A stretch of DNA of 26,943 nt from CAYNXB01 sp964401045. Lineage in GTDB: Bacteria > Pseudomonadota > Alphaproteobacteria > Sphingomonadales > Sphingomonadaceae. The notes under the pieces were generated by a model. It saw only the letters and a list, made by a program, of their open reading frames with translations, was not told where the DNA came from and searched no databases. Numbering within the stretch: the stretch's first letter is position 1; each line of letters opens with the position of its first letter. This document shows, piece after piece, positions 15,473-23,316 of the stretch. Location: positions 1 through 26,943 of the forward strand of contig CAYNXB010000036.1 in assembly GCA_964401045.1 (NCBI GenBank). The letters are read 5' to 3'. The position numbers and the translations under genes were made by a program.

Positions 15473-17650
15473 TCAGGTGATGGTGGTGAGCAGGAGCGGT
15501 GGCGAGAGCGCGAAGCTGCCGACCTGGCGCACCCACAGCGGGGCGCCGCTGTGCTCGGCGTGGAGGATCGTGAGCATGGCCGGCGGCAGCGTCAGCGTCG
15601 CAACCGCAATGTTCCAGCGCAGCGGCGGCGCGTCGATCGGGCCCACGCCTGCGAGATAGGTTTCGCTTTCCTCGCCGAGCGGTGTCTCGACTTCGTCGGT
15701 CCAACCCCACGCGCCGCGTGCGCGCCGGATCCAGCTCAGTTCGAGCGAACCGTCGGCAAGGATGCGGCTACGTGGATGAACCGGCGTCAGCGGCCGTAGG
15801 GTAAGCCCGGGATTGGCGATCGATGAGGCAACGGGTGCGCCGTCGCGGAGGCCCAACGCGACGATCTCCTGCGCCGGGCCGACAAGGGCGGCATCGAGCA
15901 GCGTCGCCGTGCCGTCGAGCAGCACGAACGGCGCACCGGAAAGATGGCCGGCCTGAGCTGCGGCTTCGGTACCGCCACGCCCGCGAAGCAGGCCGGTAAG
16001 CCGCCACTGCCTTCCGTCGAGCGCCTCGACGTGGAGGAATTGAATAACCTCGCCGCCGACCAGCGCGCGGTTCGCGCCGCCCGCCAGGCCCTCGACCGTC
16101 GTGCTGCTGAGCGCGAAGTCGTCGGCCAGAAGCTCGACGGTTATCGAGGCGCGGTCGATCAAATGCGCGGTCGATGGTGGCGCGGCGGCGATGATCGTGC
16201 CGACGATGTTGCGGCGGGAACCGCTGGGGCCGAGCGGGGTGAGCGCGCCGCCGTGGCTGGCGTATAGCGCAGCGCCCTTCCACCCCCCGGATGCCGCGGA
16301 TGCCGCGGCATACACACGCGGCGTGCTGGCGCTCCCGATGCCGTTCCATGGCAGCTCGAATGCCTGCAGCACGGTGGGAGCGGCGAGCAGGTCGGACGGG
16401 CGGGCGACGGTCCCCGGATCGGCAGCCGGTCGGCGCGCCGGTCCGCGCGGCAGGCGGCGCAGCTCGAACTCGACTCCGCGCTCGCGCCATTCCCAGCCGT
16501 CAATGCGCCAGTTGCCGGGCCGTTCGGGGATACGCACGATGGCACCCGGTGTCAGGGCCGGGTCCAGCTCGGCGGTGCGCCAGGCAATCGTCTCGCGGGC
16601 CCAGCCGGCGCGTTCGGCGGCGGCATTGACCAGCGCACGTGCATCGGCCGCAGCGAGCGAGCCGGGAAATTCGATTCCTCGCCCCCGGCCCGCCCGCGCG
16701 CGACCATCTGCGCGCTGGAGCCCTGCCTGAAAGTCGCGGTCGACGTCGTAATAGCGCAACACGTCCGGCACATCGGCAGGTCCGGACTCGCGCTGGCGGC
16801 TGGTGCCACTCAGGGCGCCAAAGCTCTCGCCATCGTCGGCGGCGACGGGCGCGGGCAGCAAAGGCGCGTCTTCGGGGGCCGCATCTGCGTCGGTCAGACG
16901 CAGCGCCTCCCCACCCGCGTCGGCTGCCAGCGGATAGACCGTGCCGACCGTCGTCAGCATGTCCGCCAGCGAGCCGCCTTCATAAGCGAAGCCCGTGAGC
17001 GCCGGCAGGGCCCGTTCCGCGACGACAGGCTCGGGCAGGGCCTCTACCAGTTGTGCCAAAGTTACTTCGCCATCGTCGGCCAGGATCTCGAACGTCAGCG
17101 CGGGAATACGGTTGCCGAACTCGGCGAGTTGCAGGTTCTCGAACACCACGTAGGCGGTGTGGCGGAACGCGGGCGCGCCCGCCTGCGCCGAGGCGATCAA
17201 CGGATCAGCTTCCTGATCGCCATGCCCATCGTAGAAGCGCATCGTGCCGCCGACCTTGAGGTCGCCGCCCGCGCCGCGCAGCAGGTTGCCGTCCGCCCAG
17301 ATGCGGCCGATGCCGCCGATCGGCCGGCTCGCCAGCGCAACAGCGCAGCTCACCGAATAGGAGTACGTGGTCAGGGACGGACCGCCCTTGCCGCCACCCT
17401 CGGTGTCCTTGTCCTCGACCATATCGGTCGCCCAGATGATCGATCCCGGCATGCGCAGCCTGCCGTAGGGGCGCGGGATCGCTGAGCCGTAGCTCGAGGT
17501 GCTGATCGCCAGATCCTTGAGGCGGGGGCCTTCACGGCCCGAGCTGCCAATGACCGCCCGGTCGACCGCCTGGCCCGCCAGCGCACCGAGCGCACCACCC
17601 AGGGGGCCGCCGATCAGCGTGCCGATCGCGGTGAAAACCAGCGTTGCCAT
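15473..17650 (-). CDS. GTA gp15-like baseplate (megatron / host-specificity) protein
   Basis: The 725-residue protein is the large central baseplate subunit that closes the tail tip and contacts the host envelope. It begins with a glycine-zipper hydrophobic stretch (GTLIGGPLGGALGALAGQ, about residues 11-28), as gp15 proteins do. A phage-tail-3-like region follows at about 230-400 and a beta-rich C-terminus ends in VRQVGSFALSPPLLL. The Rhodobacter protein is about 1,300 residues and holds a GTA TIM-barrel domain in its N-terminal half; no counterpart is seen here. The gene starts four bases after gp14 ends, with its AAGGA site inside gp14. Confidence 0.88.
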   Translation of the reverse strand: MATLVFTAIGTLIGGPLGGALGALAGQAVDRAVIGSSGREGPRLKDLAISTSSYGSAIPRPYGRLRMPGSIIWATDMVEDKDTEGGGKGGPSLTTYSYSVSCAVALASRPIGGIGRIWADGNLLRGAGGDLKVGGTMRFYDGHGDQEADPLIASAQAGAPAFRHTAYVVFENLQLAEFGNRIPALTFEILADDGEVTLAQLVEALPEPVVAERALPALTGFAYEGGSLADMLTTVGTVYPLAADAGGEALRLTDADAAPEDAPLLPAPVAADDGESFGALSGTSRQRESGPADVPDVLRYYDVDRDFQAGLQRADGRARAGRGRGIEFPGSLAAADARALVNAAAERAGWARETIAWRTAELDPALTPGAIVRIPERPGNWRIDGWEWRERGVEFELRRLPRGPARRPAADPGTVARPSDLLAAPTVLQAFELPWNGIGSASTPRVYAAASAASGGWKGAALYASHGGALTPLGPSGSRRNIVGTIIAAAPPSTAHLIDRASITVELLADDFALSSTTVEGLAGGANRALVGGEVIQFLHVEALDGRQWRLTGLLRGRGGTEAAAQAGHLSGAPFVLLDGTATLLDAALVGPAQEIVALGLRDGAPVASSIANPGLTLRPLTPVHPRSRILADGSLELSWIRRARGAWGWTDEVETPLGEESETYLAGVGPIDAPPLRWNIAVATLTLPPAMLTILHAEHSGAPLWVRQVGSFALSPPLLLTTIT

Positions 17651-17654
17651 TCGA

Positions 17655-18041
17655 TCAGTCCTTCAGGCGCCAATGCCGCTCGACCGGCCAGGATAGAGGT
17701 CCGGGCGTAACGACGACGCGGCGCAAGCCCGCGTGGGCATGGATGAAGTCGCCGGACGGGCCGGCAACGAGCAGGTGATGTTGTGCCGGGCCGCTGCGGA
17801 CGAGCATCACGTCGCCCGGTTCGATCGTGCCAGTGGCCTCGACGAGGCCAGCGGCCGGCGCCCACGCCAGCCCGGCGGCAATGTTACTGTTGCGCAGGCG
17901 GTAGCCGGCGGGAGCGGACGCCCCAAGAGCCGCGGACACCAGACCCACGCAGTCGAGCCCGGTCGCCGGATCGCGCCCATGCAGCCGGAACCGGGTTCCG
18001 ACCAGCGCTTGCGCGGCAAGCGCCACGTCGCGGCCAGTCAC
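17655..18041 (-). CDS. GTA gp14 NlpC/P60 cell-wall peptidase
   Basis: This 128-residue NlpC/P60 enzyme cleaves peptidoglycan stem peptides so that the tail can cross the wall. The catalytic cysteine is Cys31 (GLDCVGLV); His89 in QHHLLVAG and His101 in FIHAHAG are the likely catalytic histidines. GTG 18041 overlaps the gp13 stop in GTGA, so translation is coupled. It is short but complete for the domain. Confidence 0.9.
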   Translation of the reverse strand: MTGRDVALAAQALVGTRFRLHGRDPATGLDCVGLVSAALGASAPAGYRLRNSNIAAGLAWAPAAGLVEATGTIEPGDVMLVRSGPAQHHLLVAGPSGDFIHAHAGLRRVVVTPGPLSWPVERHWRLKD

Positions 18042-18856
18042 CCGCCGGTGCCGTAGCGGGCAAGTAGATCGTTGCCCGGCAGGTACGGTTCGCCTTGAAA
18101 ATTCACCGAATTGGCAAATCGGCTAACGCACGTCGCAAGGGTGTGATCGCAGCCTTCGCGCAACATCGCACGCGTGCCGACCTGGAGCGCCGGATCGAGC
18201 GCGACGTCGAGCACCAGTCCGGTGTCGTCCGAGCTGATCACTTCCATCCTCAGCCCTGCCTGCGGCCCGTCGAGCCAGCGCAAATAGCCATCGAGCATTG
18301 CCGCCGCCGAGGGGCCAGCGGCAAACGACACGCGGTTCGCGTCGAGATCGATCGCCGACACCGCCGCCTCATGGGTGAACTTCGCTGCGCTCAGCGTGCA
18401 TCCGGGGCCGCAGAACTGCGCGCGGCAGGTCGGGCTGGTGCGCGGTACCGGATCGGCTTCGAGCACGGCCTTGGCTGAGCGCAATTCCGCGGTGAACTTG
18501 CCGCCCTCCTCGCCGATCGCGCCGACCTCGCCGCGATAGAGCACGGTTCGTTCGAGTGTCTGCCAGTCGATCGCGCCAATTGCGATACGCGAACCGTCGA
18601 AGCGTGCGTTCGCCAGGTCCTCCTGCGACAAGGCATCGTGGGTCAGCGCGCCCTCGACTTCCGCACTGTCGCCGCCAACGCCCGATGTGCGGCGGATCGC
18701 CGAGGGCAGCATGCCCGGCGCGGCGCGGTGGACCACCCCGTCGAAAAGCAAGTCCTTGTCGTGGCTGGTGAAGCCCAGCGTCACGCCATCGGTGCGCGCG
18801 ATGCGCCAGAAGGTCGCCACGGTTTCCAGCTCCTCGCGGAAAAACACCCGGGTCAT
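18038..18856 (-). CDS. GTA gp13 baseplate hub protein (DUF2163)
   Basis: The 272-residue protein fits the DUF2163/BR0599 family, the distant counterpart of the lambda tail-tip protein gpL. The typical start FFREELETVATFWRIARTDG and FTSHDKDL are present. Five cysteines (144, 149, 153, 236, 243) include a C-x4-C-x3-C plus C-x6-C arrangement that could hold the iron-sulfur cluster known from gpL-type hub proteins. Its ATG overlaps the gp12 stop in ATGA. The protein would form the ring under gp12 that guides gp15. Confidence 0.9.
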   Translation of the reverse strand: MTRVFFREELETVATFWRIARTDGVTLGFTSHDKDLLFDGVVHRAAPGMLPSAIRRTSGVGGDSAEVEGALTHDALSQEDLANARFDGSRIAIGAIDWQTLERTVLYRGEVGAIGEEGGKFTAELRSAKAVLEADPVPRTSPTCRAQFCGPGCTLSAAKFTHEAAVSAIDLDANRVSFAAGPSAAAMLDGYLRWLDGPQAGLRMEVISSDDTGLVLDVALDPALQVGTRAMLREGCDHTLATCVSRFANSVNFQGEPYLPGNDLLARYGTGG

Positions 18857-21177
18857 GTCGCCTCGCGCACTTCGATCAGCGGCACCGACGGCGCTTCGCC
18901 CGCCGCGAAGGCGGCGCCGTTCACATCGAGTCGATCCTCCGCGAAACGCACCGGGACGTCGAACAGGAACCCGGCGCGGATCGCCGCGCCTTCCGCCGGA
19001 GGGTATGCGAACACCACTGTTCCGCCGGGGTCCAGCGTCCAGCCATGCGCGGCCACACCGCCGACGCTGACCACGATGCTCTCCGCGCGCGGACGGGTAA
19101 TCGGCCGCACCTGCGGATCGTCGACCCCGCCGTAGTTCTTCACCAGCCGGAAGCTCGCGGTAAGCCCGTCGCCAGTGCCGATGCGCTGATCGAGCATCGT
19201 CGGCGTGCCGCGCATCCCGTTCGAACTGAAATCGAACGGATCGGTGAGGCGGAAACCCCGCGCCGCTCCGCGCCTTGCGCGGAAGAACGCGATCAGGGTG
19301 CCGAGCTCCTCATCGGAGCGGATGCCCGGCCCGACATCGTAACGCATGCGTGCATCGGACCACAGGGAAGAACGTCGCTCATGGCCGGAGGCGGTGGCCG
19401 CCACCGAGGTCGAGAATTCAGGACTGGCACCGGAATCGCGCCCGAGCGCGAGCGGATAAAGCACATCGTCGAAGGCTTGCATGGCGTTGTCCTGGTTTGA
19501 GGGCAGGCGAGTGTATCCGTCGCGGCAGACCTGCGGGATCGCCCACACGAACCGTTCGGTGACTCCCCGTGCGAGCGCTTCATCCAGCCCGGCGTCGACC
19601 CGTGGCCAGAAGGCCTCGGCATCCTCGCCAAGCAGCACGAAGCCCGCGAAATAGTCCTGCGCTTCCAACGGATAGCCGAGCCAGTCGGCGACCATCGCGT
19701 AGGCCGCCTTGCGCGCGGCTTCGGCGCCCTTGGTCAGCCAGTCGTAATCCTCCAGCTGCAGCCGGTCGAACGCGGGCCAGGCCCATGCGGCCGGCATGTT
19801 GGCGCGGCGCAATTCGGGCATTGCCGGATCCAGCACCGTGGGCGTGAACGCGAGCAGGTGGACCGTCGCGCCGCCCGCGCCCGCCGCCGCGCGGACTGCG
19901 GCAGTCAAGTCGGAGGTCGATTGCGCGAGCAAATCGCCGGCCTGGTCGAGCAGCGAAAGTTGCGGCGGCGACAGGCTGGCACGCATGTCGGCGATCTCCG
20001 GCGGCGAACCGCCGAATGCCATCCGCGCTGCATCGTCGTAGAGGCAGATGCGGCCATCGTGCGTGGTCCACCACCAGGGCTCGCCGATCTGGAACTCGAC
20101 GTCGAAATCCGCGTCGAGCAGCAATCCCACAAACCGCGCCGCCGTCGCTTGCAGCCACGCCATCGCATCGCCGTTCGCGGGCGACAGCAGCGCCGAGGGA
20201 GGCTCCCATCCGGTGCGCGCCGCCTCACCATCATGCGTGCGTTGCTGCCACGCGTCCGGGCATCGCTCCGCCAGCACTTCGTAACTGAGCGAAGCGACGA
20301 GGCGATAGCCCTGCTCCGCGCACAGCGCGAAGAAGTTGGCATGCCATTGGAGCGCCGGCCCGCATACGGTGCCCGCGGGATCGACCAGCAGGTCCGCCCC
20401 GCCGGGAACGAGCCGCTGGAAATGGCTCATGCCGACATAGTGGACCAGGCGTTCGCGGTAGCCGAGGTGCCGTACCGTGCGCAGCAACCGCGCCGGGCTC
20501 TGGTTGTAGCAATCGTCGAACGCCGTCGCCATGCGCACCCCGTGCGGGGGCACCAGCACGTCGCCGATCTGGAGCATTGGACGGTGGCCTTCGCACACGA
20601 TCTCGCTCAGTTCGACCCACCCGTCGATCCGCGCTGGAAGCAGCTCCTCGCCCTCCGGCTCGTATCCGGGCGGCGCGAGCGAGAGGAACATGCGGTCGAT
20701 ATCCGCCGGATGCACCGCGTCACCAGCGCCTTCCCAGCCGTCGCGCAGCTCCGAGAACGGCAGCACGATCTGCGCGTCCTCGGGCGACCCCTGCGCGTAG
20801 TTCCACAGCCGCACGTACCAGCTGCGCGCCACGCCCGCCGCATCCCGGCCTTCGATCGTCAGCGTCGGCCCGTGCACCGCATCGAGCGGCAGCACTCCGC
20901 CCGAACGCCAGCGGAAGCGCAGCGTGGTGCGCGAATAGTCGCGGTCAGTGGAATAGGCGAGCAGCGGGTGGCTGACGGCATCGGCGCTGTCCCAGATCAG
21001 CCCGGCGAGTTCGCCCGTATGGTGGAACTCGGCCTCGACCCGCAGCGAGTCCGTGCCGGTGGTGACGACCGTCGCGATCATCGGGCGCGGGAAGTTGACG
21101 GTCCAGAAGCGCGGATCGAACCGCTGGATGTAGTCGGAGTCCTGCCCCTCGCGCTTGCGGGCGAGCCAGAATGCCAT
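18853..21177 (-). CDS. Fused GTA gp12: glycosidase-like module plus DUF2460 distal tail domain
   Basis: The 774-residue protein ends in a standard DUF2460/TIGR02217 distal-tail domain (about 570-774: PEFSTSVAATASGHERR, RYDVGPGIRSDEEL, FFRARRGAARGFRLTDPFDF). The Rhodobacter gp12 is only this part, about 210 residues. In front lie a beta-sandwich region (about 1-205, carbohydrate-binding-like) and a region with TIM-barrel rhythm (about 206-565): HYVGMSHF, LVASLSYEVL, FQIGEPWWW with Glu366, LQLEDYDWL with Glu476 and FVWAIPQV, as in glycoside hydrolases. The single uninterrupted frame has a good AAAGGA site before ATG 21177. It would place a sugar-binding or sugar-cleaving module around the tail. 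The fold assignment is by eye. Confidence 0.88.
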   Translation of the reverse strand: MAFWLARKREGQDSDYIQRFDPRFWTVNFPRPMIATVVTTGTDSLRVEAEFHHTGELAGLIWDSADAVSHPLLAYSTDRDYSRTTLRFRWRSGGVLPLDAVHGPTLTIEGRDAAGVARSWYVRLWNYAQGSPEDAQIVLPFSELRDGWEGAGDAVHPADIDRMFLSLAPPGYEPEGEELLPARIDGWVELSEIVCEGHRPMLQIGDVLVPPHGVRMATAFDDCYNQSPARLLRTVRHLGYRERLVHYVGMSHFQRLVPGGADLLVDPAGTVCGPALQWHANFFALCAEQGYRLVASLSYEVLAERCPDAWQQRTHDGEAARTGWEPPSALLSPANGDAMAWLQATAARFVGLLLDADFDVEFQIGEPWWWTTHDGRICLYDDAARMAFGGSPPEIADMRASLSPPQLSLLDQAGDLLAQSTSDLTAAVRAAAGAGGATVHLLAFTPTVLDPAMPELRRANMPAAWAWPAFDRLQLEDYDWLTKGAEAARKAAYAMVADWLGYPLEAQDYFAGFVLLGEDAEAFWPRVDAGLDEALARGVTERFVWAIPQVCRDGYTRLPSNQDNAMQAFDDVLYPLALGRDSGASPEFSTSVAATASGHERRSSLWSDARMRYDVGPGIRSDEELGTLIAFFRARRGAARGFRLTDPFDFSSNGMRGTPTMLDQRIGTGDGLTASFRLVKNYGGVDDPQVRPITRPRAESIVVSVGGVAAHGWTLDPGGTVVFAYPPAEGAAIRAGFLFDVPVRFAEDRLDVNGAAFAAGEAPSVPLIEVREAT

Positions 21178-21196
21178 GATTGTTCCTTTGGATTTT

Positions 21197-21284
21197 CGTC
21201 ACCCCGAACTTGTGGCAGGGTTCATTTCTCATCCTGGTCCGGTGGTCGCGAAGGCAGGATGGCTGAAACAAGTTCAGCATGACG
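21197..21284. repeat. REPIN-like palindromic element inside the GTA operon
   Basis: The gap between gp11 and gp12 holds an 88-bp element whose ends are inverted copies: CGTCACCCCGAACTTGT at the left and, read on the minus strand, CGTCATGCTGAACTTGT at the right. The right half also folds on itself (GCTGAA-ACAAG-TTCAGC). The GTCATGCTGAACTTGTTTCAGC motif resembles a short intergenic repeat I recall as frequent in sphingomonad genomes. No transposase or target duplication is visible. No second copy was found in the window. Confidence 0.7.
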
Positions 21285-21304
21285 GTTGGGACTGATGCGC
21301 TTCG

Positions 21305-21871
21305 CTAATCCCGCAGCGCGCGCCGGATGCTGCTCGCGACCTGCCGTGAGGAGCGCCTGAGCGCGACCGGCGCGTCCGAGCCGCGCGGCGCGGCGAGCTG
21401 GATCGAAACCTTCACATCGCGCGCGGGCGCCGCGCTGGCTTCGACTCGCCCCGCGCTCGCCGGCACGAACACCTCGGGCCCGCGCTCGCCGACGACATAG
21501 GCCGAGCCCGGCGAAACATTCCCGCCGGTCGCCCGGCCGGGCAGCCCGAACAGCGCGCCGATCGCGCCGGTCAGCACGCCCGCCAGCCCTCCGCCCGACA
21601 CACCGCCGCCGGCCACGCTGCCGATGCCCGACTTGACCGCTTGCGCGGCGATTTCGTTCATCGTCTGCATCGCCACGCGCTTGAGGTCGTCGAACCCGAG
21701 GTTGCCGCGGCGGATCGCCCCGGTAAGGCCATGTTCGAGCACCGAGCCTGCGCGGGCGAAGCCATCGACCAGCGTTCCGTCCACCGTGCCCCGCATTGCT
21801 TCGATGTCCCGCCTGAAGCCTTCGGTGCTGGCGCGCACCTCGATCATCAGCGGCTCGATTTCGTCATCCAT
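21305..21871 (-). CDS. GTA gp11 tail tape measure protein
   Basis: The 188-residue protein sets tail length and helps assemble it. It begins with a helical region (VRASTEGFRRDIEAMRG), has a glycine-rich hydrophobic middle (SGIGSVAGGGVSGGGLAG, about 83-100) and ends with GNVSPGSAYVVGERGPEVFVP, the conserved C-terminus of short lambda-type tape measures. At under 200 residues it is close to the Rhodobacter length (about 220), so the tail should be short. It overlaps gp10.1 by eight bases. The 127-base gap after it contains a palindromic element. Confidence 0.88.
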   Translation of the reverse strand: MDDEIEPLMIEVRASTEGFRRDIEAMRGTVDGTLVDGFARAGSVLEHGLTGAIRRGNLGFDDLKRVAMQTMNEIAAQAVKSGIGSVAGGGVSGGGLAGVLTGAIGALFGLPGRATGGNVSPGSAYVVGERGPEVFVPASAGRVEASAAPARDVKVSIQLAAPRGSDAPVALRRSSRQVASSIRRALRD

Positions 21872-22055
21872 CGCGGAATTTCTCCATAAGGCGTGCCAGC
21901 TCCTCGCGGCCGAGCGGCGTCACATCCTCGTTCGCCTCGGGCGCGAGGATTGCCGCCAGCTCGGCCGGCGTCGCGTTCCAGAAGTCGTCGGGCCGCCAGC
22001 CGAGTGCGCGCGCGGTAAGGCCGGCCAGCCGCAGCGCCCCGGCCGCGAAGGTCAC
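21864..22055 (-). CDS. GTA gp10.1 tail assembly chaperone (TIGR02216-like)
   Basis: This 63-residue protein carries the family signature GWRPDDFWNATPAEL and the C-terminal REELARLMEKFRD. It should act with gp10 as the second tail assembly chaperone, like the T part of lambda G/GT. Start GTG 22055 overlaps the gp10 stop in GTGA, and its end overlaps gp11 by eight bases. No slippery heptamer is seen, so it is probably made by coupled restart rather than frameshifting. Confidence 0.85.
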   Translation of the reverse strand: MTFAAGALRLAGLTARALGWRPDDFWNATPAELAAILAPEANEDVTPLGREELARLMEKFRDG

Positions 22056-22357
22056 GCGCGCCCTTGCAGGATTTGCCCCAGCAGCACGCGCAGGGGCCTG
22101 GCGCAGCGCGCGAGGCCCAAGGCGAGCACCGCCTCACCGACGGCTTCACGCGTGACCTCGCGCCCGACCCGGCAATGCCAGAACAAGGCCGCCATCTCCG
22201 CGAGCCTGAGCTGGCCCGCGCCCGCGCGCTCGACTAGTGCGAACAGTGGTCCCAGCTCGTCCTCGGCCGCGACGAGTGCCGCAAATGTCGGGCGCAGCAG
22301 GTGCGGTGCGCCGTCGATCGTGAGCGAGGCTTCCCCTCTCAATGAATTTGCCGTCAC
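22052..22357 (-). CDS. GTA gp10 tail assembly chaperone (GTA_gp10 family)
   Basis: The 101-residue protein fits the GTA gp10 family: RGEASLTIDGAPHLLRPTFAALVAAEDELG is its typical N-terminal block (residues 7-36). It should coat the tape measure while the tail grows and not be in the mature particle. Start GTG 22357 overlaps the gp9 stop in GTGA. Confidence 0.87.
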   Translation of the reverse strand: MTANSLRGEASLTIDGAPHLLRPTFAALVAAEDELGPLFALVERAGAGQLRLAEMAALFWHCRVGREVTREAVGEAVLALGLARCARPLRVLLGQILQGRA

Positions 22358-22761
22358 GCCGGCACCACCGGGCCACTGCTTTCAAGCTGTAGCGTGTAGT
22401 TGCGCTCCCCGTTGAAATCCCCGGCGTAGTCGAGGCGCTGGATCAGGAACTGGCCTCGAAGCTTCTCGCCGTCCTCGAAGCTCAGCTCGTAATCCTCGAG
22501 CGTGCCGGCCAGCGCATGGCTGCGGATCGATGCTTCGGCGTCGCTGCCAAGGAAGATGCCCGCCGCGCCGACCGAAACCGAGCGCGTGCCCCCGCCTGAC
22601 AGCAGTTCGCGCCAACCGCCCGATTGCTTGTGGGTGACGACTACCGTGTCGCCGTTGATCGACATCTGCGTGGTGCGCAGCCCGGCGACCGTGTCGTAAG
22701 CGGGCGGCGCACCGCCGTCGCCGATCTTGAGGAGGAAGGCTGAGCCTTTCTGGGCAGTCAT
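22354..22761 (-). CDS. GTA gp9 major tail tube protein
   Basis: This 135-residue protein forms the stacked rings of the tail tube (TP901-1/TIGR02126-like major tail family). Visible family traits are KGSAFLLKIGDG at the N-terminus, VVVTHKQSGGWRELL, and LEDYELSFEDGEKLRGQFLI near the end. ATG 22761 follows a strong AAGGAGAAC site in the ten-base gap after gp8, one of few starts in the cluster with an independent strong site, which suits a highly made protein. Confidence 0.9.
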   Translation of the reverse strand: MTAQKGSAFLLKIGDGGAPPAYDTVAGLRTTQMSINGDTVVVTHKQSGGWRELLSGGGTRSVSVGAAGIFLGSDAEASIRSHALAGTLEDYELSFEDGEKLRGQFLIQRLDYAGDFNGERNYTLQLESSGPVVPA

Positions 22762-22771
22762 ATTGTTCTCC

Positions 22772-23161
22772 TTAGGAAGCGAGTACGCGGAAGCGGTATT
22801 CCATCAGCACGGCGCGGGTGTTGTTGGCGCGCTGCTCGGCGCGGGCGCGCAGGAAGGTGGTGGAGGCGATCGCGAAGCCGGCCAGCACGCGCGGTAAGCT
22901 CTCGATTCGCGCCTCGATCGGCGCGACGAGATCGGCGGCCATCGCCGGATCGTCTCCTCGGCAATGCAGCTCGATCGCGATGCGCACTTCTCGGCCTTGC
23001 CTGTCCTTGGTCGACCAGTCGGTACTGGCGCTGGCGGCGATCCCGAGCCACGGCAGCGCGGCGCGCAAGGGCGCTTCCTCGGTCACGGTATTGACCGCGT
23101 CGGCCAGTGCGGGGTCGGTGCGCAGCCAGTCGAGCAGCGCGGCGCGCAGCAGGGTTTCCAT
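22772..23161 (-). CDS. GTA gp8 tail terminator (DUF3168)
   Basis: The 129-residue DUF3168 protein caps the tail tube and joins it to the head. It starts METLLRAALLDWLRTDPAL, has GIAASASTDWSTKDRQGREVRIAIELHCRG in the middle (about 40-70) and ends in the typical NNTRAVLMEYRFRV. ATG 23161 has GAGGAA six bases upstream and overlaps the previous stop by one base (TGATG); an upstream in-frame start nine codons earlier is less likely. Confidence 0.88.
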   Translation of the reverse strand: METLLRAALLDWLRTDPALADAVNTVTEEAPLRAALPWLGIAASASTDWSTKDRQGREVRIAIELHCRGDDPAMAADLVAPIEARIESLPRVLAGFAIASTTFLRARAEQRANNTRAVLMEYRFRVLAS

Positions 23162-23316
23162 CAGCGGTTCCTCGAAAAGAGCGGCCACAGCAGGCTCGGC
23201 GTGCGCCAGCGCCGGGGATCCGACCTGCGCAGGGCGGTCTCCGCGTGGGCTTCGGCAAGCGTCGCAGCGTGCCGCGCAAGCCGGGCGCCGGAGAATACGA
23301 TCGCGGCGTCGATCAT
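23161..23316 (-). CDS. 51-residue ORF in the gp7 position
   Basis: Between gp6 and gp8, where GTAs and related phages encode a head-tail stopper of about 110 residues (gp7), only this 51-residue frame fits: ATG 23316 overlaps the gp6 stop in ATGA and its TGA overlaps the gp8 start. The exact coupling on both sides argues that it is translated. The product is basic (AETALRRSDPRRWRTPSLLWP at the end) with a helical first half. I do not see gp7 homology, so it is either a shrunken gp7 or an unrelated small protein. Confidence 0.6.
   Translation of the reverse strand: MIDAAIVFSGARLARHAATLAEAHAETALRRSDPRRWRTPSLLWPLFSRNR

Noticed and set aside
19858..21282. 474-codon plus-strand open frame opposite gp12
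   Set aside because: Antisense shadow of the fused gp12; Arg/Ala-rich without domain features.
22052..22357. Programmed frameshift between the two tail chaperones, as in lambda G/GT
   Set aside because: No slippery heptamer is visible near the end of gp10, and a GTGA start-stop overlap explains expression of gp10.1 by restart.
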